Assembly: GCF_003149375.1 (NCBI RefSeq)
Contig: NZ_QFWH01000004.1
Span: 1-64,000 of the forward strand
Reading direction: 5' to 3'
Source: Vampirovibrio chlorellavorus
GTDB taxonomy: Bacteria; Cyanobacteriota; Vampirovibrionia; Vampirovibrionales; Vampirovibrionaceae
Length of the DNA stretch: 64,000 bases
Part shown: positions 61,663 to 64,000 of the stretch, piece after piece
Layout of the letters: each line of letters begins with the position of its first letter
Numbering within the stretch: position 1 is the stretch's first letter
Made by a program: the position numbers and the translations under genes
Notes under the pieces: model-generated
Told to the model about the DNA's origin: nothing
Database searches by the model: none
Seen by the model: the letters and a program-made list of their open reading frames with translations, nothing else

Positions 61663-61773
61663 TTTCCTGGCTGGTGGATTCCATCGCAGACAGTCCACTT
61701 TTGTTGAGGCCTTGACTGCGATACAACTACAAGCAACAGGTTGATAGATAGTAACAACAGAAATGGGGGAACC

Positions 61774-62952
61774 GTGACAGACGTTTTTATCGTGGACAGT
61801 GCCCGTACGCCCATCGGCAGTTTTTTGGGCAGTTTGTCTTCTGTATCCGCGCCGGACTTGGGCGCTGTGGCTCTGCAAGCCGCGCTCAAGCGTAGCGGGG
61901 TGCCTGCGGAAGCCATTGAGGAAGTGATTTTGGGGTGTGTCTTGGCCGCTGGGGTGGGTCAGGCGCCAGCTCGACAAGCCCTGCGAAAAGCGGGCTTGTC
62001 CGATTCCGTGGGGGCTTTGACCATCAACAAAGTGTGCGGTTCCGGGATGAAAGCGGTCATGTTGGCCGCCAGCGCTATTAAAGCGGCGGAAGCCCAGTTG
62101 GTGCTGGCCGGTGGTATGGAATCCATGTCCAACGCCCCTCACTACCTGAACGGTCTGCGTAACGGGGTCAAAATGGGCCATCAGCAGATGATTGACGGCA
62201 TGATCCACGATGGCTTGTGGGACCCTTACAACAATTTGCACATGGGCAATTGCGCCGAGCAATGCGTCAGCAAATACCAGCTCACTCGGCAGGCTCAGGA
62301 CGAGTTTGCCAGGCAGAGCTATCTGAAGGCCCAGCAGGCGGTGCAAAGCGGGGCTTTCAAGGCGGAAATCGAGCCGGTCAGTATTCCCCAGCGCAAAGGT
62401 GATCCCAAAGTGGTGGATGCCGATGAGGAACCCTTCAAGGGCGATCCCGAGAAGCTGGCGGGCTTGCGTCCGGCGTTTGATAAGAGTGGGGCCATTACCG
62501 CAGGCAACGCCTCCACCCTGAATGACGGGGCGGCTGCCTTGTTATTGGCTTCTGCGGAAGCTGTCAAAACGCATGGGCTCAAGCCGGTAGCAAAAATTGT
62601 GGCCTCGGCCACCCACAGTCAGGAGCCGGTCTGGTTTACCACCGCTCCGGTGGGGGCCATGCAAAAGGCCCTGAACAAGGCCAGCTTGTTGGTGGGCGAT
62701 ATTGATTTGTTCGAGGTGAATGAGGCCTTTGCCGCCGTGGCCATGGTGGCCCAGCAGGAATTAGCCATTCCGGCGGATCGCCTGAATATTCACGGCGGGG
62801 CGGTGGCCTTGGGGCATCCCATTGGGGCCAGCGGAGCCCGCATTCTGGTCACACTGCTGCATGCCTTGCAGCAGCAGGGCAAAAAGCGGGGCATGGCTTC
62901 CCTGTGTATTGGCGGCGGCGAAGCCACGGCCATGATTGTGGAATTGGTTTAG
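61774..62952 (+). CDS. Acetyl-CoA acetyltransferase (thiolase)
   Basis: 392 aa from GTG 61774, with GGGGGA 3 bases upstream; a TTG 33 bases earlier adds only polar residues. Condenses two acetyl-CoA to acetoacetyl-CoA or runs in reverse. Seen: the first catalytic Cys in NKVCGSGMK (about 86-94), GGMESMSNAP (about 113), GHPIGASGAR (about 347-356) with the His, and the second Cys in CIGGGEA (about 377-383). Thirteen bases separate it from the 3-hydroxyacyl-CoA dehydrogenase ATG, so the two form an operon in the acyl-CoA theme. Confidence 0.95.
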   Translation: MTDVFIVDSARTPIGSFLGSLSSVSAPDLGAVALQAALKRSGVPAEAIEEVILGCVLAAGVGQAPARQALRKAGLSDSVGALTINKVCGSGMKAVMLAASAIKAAEAQLVLAGGMESMSNAPHYLNGLRNGVKMGHQQMIDGMIHDGLWDPYNNLHMGNCAEQCVSKYQLTRQAQDEFARQSYLKAQQAVQSGAFKAEIEPVSIPQRKGDPKVVDADEEPFKGDPEKLAGLRPAFDKSGAITAGNASTLNDGAAALLLASAEAVKTHGLKPVAKIVASATHSQEPVWFTTAPVGAMQKALNKASLLVGDIDLFEVNEAFAAVAMVAQQELAIPADRLNIHGGAVALGHPIGASGARILVTLLHALQQQGKKRGMASLCIGGGEATAMIVELV

Positions 62953-62965
62953 GAGAGGCTTTGTG

Positions 62966-63871
62966 ATGCTAGATACATGCCAAGTGACGGAATCGGCCAC
63001 TGTAGCCGGAAAATCGGCTTCCCTGCAAACCGTTGGCGTGGTGGGCGCCGGACAAATGGGCAACGGCATCGCCCAGGTCATGGCCCATCATGCCGGGCTT
63101 TCGGTGGTGGTGCAGGATGTCAACACCGCAGCGCTGGAAAAGGCCTTGGCGATCATTGAAAAAAGCCTGTCCAAGTTCGTGGAGAAGGCGCAAATTAGTG
63201 GCGAGCAAAAAGCGGAGATTCTGGGCCGGATTCGCTTTGAAACCGCTTTAGAGGCGTTGAAAGACGCCGACTTGGTGGTGGAAGCCATCGTGGAGAAGGA
63301 GGCCATCAAGCGGGAGATTTTCCTAACGCTGGACAGCCTCACCAAACCGACCGCCATTCTGGCCAGTAACACATCCAGCATTTCCATTACCCGCTTGGCG
63401 GCGGCCACCCAGCGCCCTGCACAGGTCATTGGCATGCACTTTATGAACCCGGTGCCGCTGATGAAGCTGGTGGAAATCATTCGGGGGGCCCAAACCAGCG
63501 ATGCTACCTATGCCGTGGTGGCCGATTTAACCGCTCGACTGAACAAAACCGGGGTGGTTAGCCGGGATTTTCCGGGCTTCATCTCCAACCGGGTGCTGAT
63601 GCCGCTGATTAATGAGGCCATTTTTACCTTATACGAGGGTATTGCCTCCGCTGAGGACATTGATACGGTGCTGAAATTGGGGATGAATCACCCCATGGGA
63701 CCGCTGACCCTTGCCGATTTCATTGGGCTGGATACCTGTCTGGCCATTATGAATGTACTGCATGATGGCTTTCAAGACCCCCGCTTCCGCCCCTGTCCCC
63801 TGCTGAAACAGTATGTGGATGCCGGGTATCTGGGACGCAAGAGTGGCCGTGGCTTTTTTAGCTACAGTTGA
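62966..63871 (+). CDS. hbd: 3-hydroxyacyl-CoA dehydrogenase, 3-hydroxybutyryl-CoA type
   Basis: 301 aa from ATG 62966, AGGAGAGG 7 bases upstream. NAD(P)-dependent, converts acetoacetyl-CoA and 3-hydroxybutyryl-CoA. Seen: GVVGAGQMGNGIAQV (about 24-38), SNTSSISITRLA (about 136), HFMNPVPLMKLVEII (about 157-171), DFPGFISNRVLMPLINEA (about 207-224). The length without a second domain fits the short 3-hydroxybutyryl-CoA form. With the upstream thiolase and the acyl-CoA dehydrogenase at 55 kb this gives most of a C4 acyl-CoA route; crotonase is not in the window. Confidence 0.92.
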   Translation: MLDTCQVTESATVAGKSASLQTVGVVGAGQMGNGIAQVMAHHAGLSVVVQDVNTAALEKALAIIEKSLSKFVEKAQISGEQKAEILGRIRFETALEALKDADLVVEAIVEKEAIKREIFLTLDSLTKPTAILASNTSSISITRLAAATQRPAQVIGMHFMNPVPLMKLVEIIRGAQTSDATYAVVADLTARLNKTGVVSRDFPGFISNRVLMPLINEAIFTLYEGIASAEDIDTVLKLGMNHPMGPLTLADFIGLDTCLAIMNVLHDGFQDPRFRPCPLLKQYVDAGYLGRKSGRGFFSYS

Positions 63872-63891
63872 TTGAGACGAGGCGGTCGGGT

Positions 63892-64000
63892 ATGCGGTTT
63901 CGCTTCCGGGTGAATGAAAAATGGCTGGGCATTGGCTTGACCGTGTTGGGCGTGGCTGGTTTGGCTCTGGGCTTATGGTTGCCCCGCAGGCCCGAAGGGC
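63892..64000 (+). CDS. Partial gene, N-terminal membrane anchor, truncated by window end
   Basis: ATG 63892, with GAGG and GGTCGGG upstream, opens a frame that runs to the window end (36 residues). MRFRFRVNEKWLGIGLTVLG and onwards is a basic start followed by one hydrophobic segment, then LPRRPEG. It is probably a signal anchor or lipid-independent membrane protein downstream of the acyl-CoA genes. Product cannot be named. Confidence 0.5.
   Translation, partial: MRFRFRVNEKWLGIGLTVLGVAGLALGLWLPRRPEG

Noticed and set aside
1-64000. CRISPR arrays, prophage genes, toxin-antitoxin pairs, rRNA, tRNA
   Set aside because: Read for regular repeat-spacer blocks, phage structural genes, known toxin folds and cloverleaf signatures; none could be supported.

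Overview
The window reads as ordinary chromosome from a diderm bacterium with dense, mostly housekeeping genes and a fairly GC-rich composition. An LptD/OstA-type outer-membrane assembly protein and an EnvC-like LytM hydrolase argue for an outer membrane. The HflX with a long N-terminal extension is of a kind seen in cyanobacteria, and there is no photosynthesis gene. My best guess is a non-photosynthetic relative of cyanobacteria (Vampirovibrionia/'Melainabacteria'). This is an inference from gene style, not proof; no rRNA or tRNA gene was found to settle it.

Layout. 0-1.7 kb is an AT-rich patch with the tail of a transposase and two unrecognised genes, probably acquired. 1.7-5.4 kb holds a divergent SpoIIM/RDD membrane pair and acetyl-CoA synthetase. 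5.8-12.7 kb holds a divergent Clp-like AAA+ protein, an orphan oligopeptide-type ABC ATPase, a small regulated-looking gene, HflX and a DUF4112 protein. 12.7-19.9 kb is a minus-strand block: a lipoprotein overlapping pyruvate kinase, and DUF4129-DUF4350-MoxR-pyrK-pyrD. 19.9-23.9 kb is def-fmt-Zn protease-rsmB. 23.9-27.7 kb is the classic rpmH-rnpA-yidD-yidC cluster divergent from dnaA, so the chromosome origin may be near. 27.9-38.8 kb holds a PLP lyase, an EnvC-like hydrolase, LptD, accD-accA, unknown genes and queE. 38.9-49.7 kb holds a GHL10-type glycoside hydrolase, lysS divergent from an unusual IlvC-like protein, mdh divergent from a PepT-like peptidase, a Nudix hydrolase and pyrF. 49.7-64 kb holds a cell-wall amidase, purD, a repeat-tailed unknown protein, a P-loop kinase, acyl-CoA dehydrogenase, pheS-pheT, tgt, a Cys-rich small protein, thiolase and 3-hydroxyacyl-CoA dehydrogenase.

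How the genes fit together. AcsA, AccD/AccA, acyl-CoA dehydrogenase, thiolase and 3-hydroxyacyl-CoA dehydrogenase form a strong acyl-CoA theme: acetate activation, malonyl-CoA supply and C4-type acyl-CoA interconversion. PyrD/PyrK/PyrF and PurD supply nucleotides. QueE and Tgt belong to queuosine tRNA modification. YidC/YidD, LptD, EnvC-like, GHL10 and the amidase serve the envelope.

The most interesting signals are: (1) a recurring promoter style, an extended -10 element (TGnTAnnnT) with a weak -35, that at several genes sits exactly 6-7 nt before the ATG with no Shine-Dalgarno, predicting leaderless mRNAs; (2) a Clp-family double AAA+ protein with an eroded first ring and a private N-terminus; (3) an IlvC-like protein that keeps its metal ligands but has rewritten otherwise conserved loops; (4) the MoxR/DUF4350/DUF4129 and SpoIIM/RDD halves of a usually linked module, split here and without a visible DUF58 partner; (5) a small gene with a perfect palindrome over its -10 box and a 14-bp inverted repeat around it. 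I did not find a CRISPR array, prophage, toxin-antitoxin pair or recognisable defence island.
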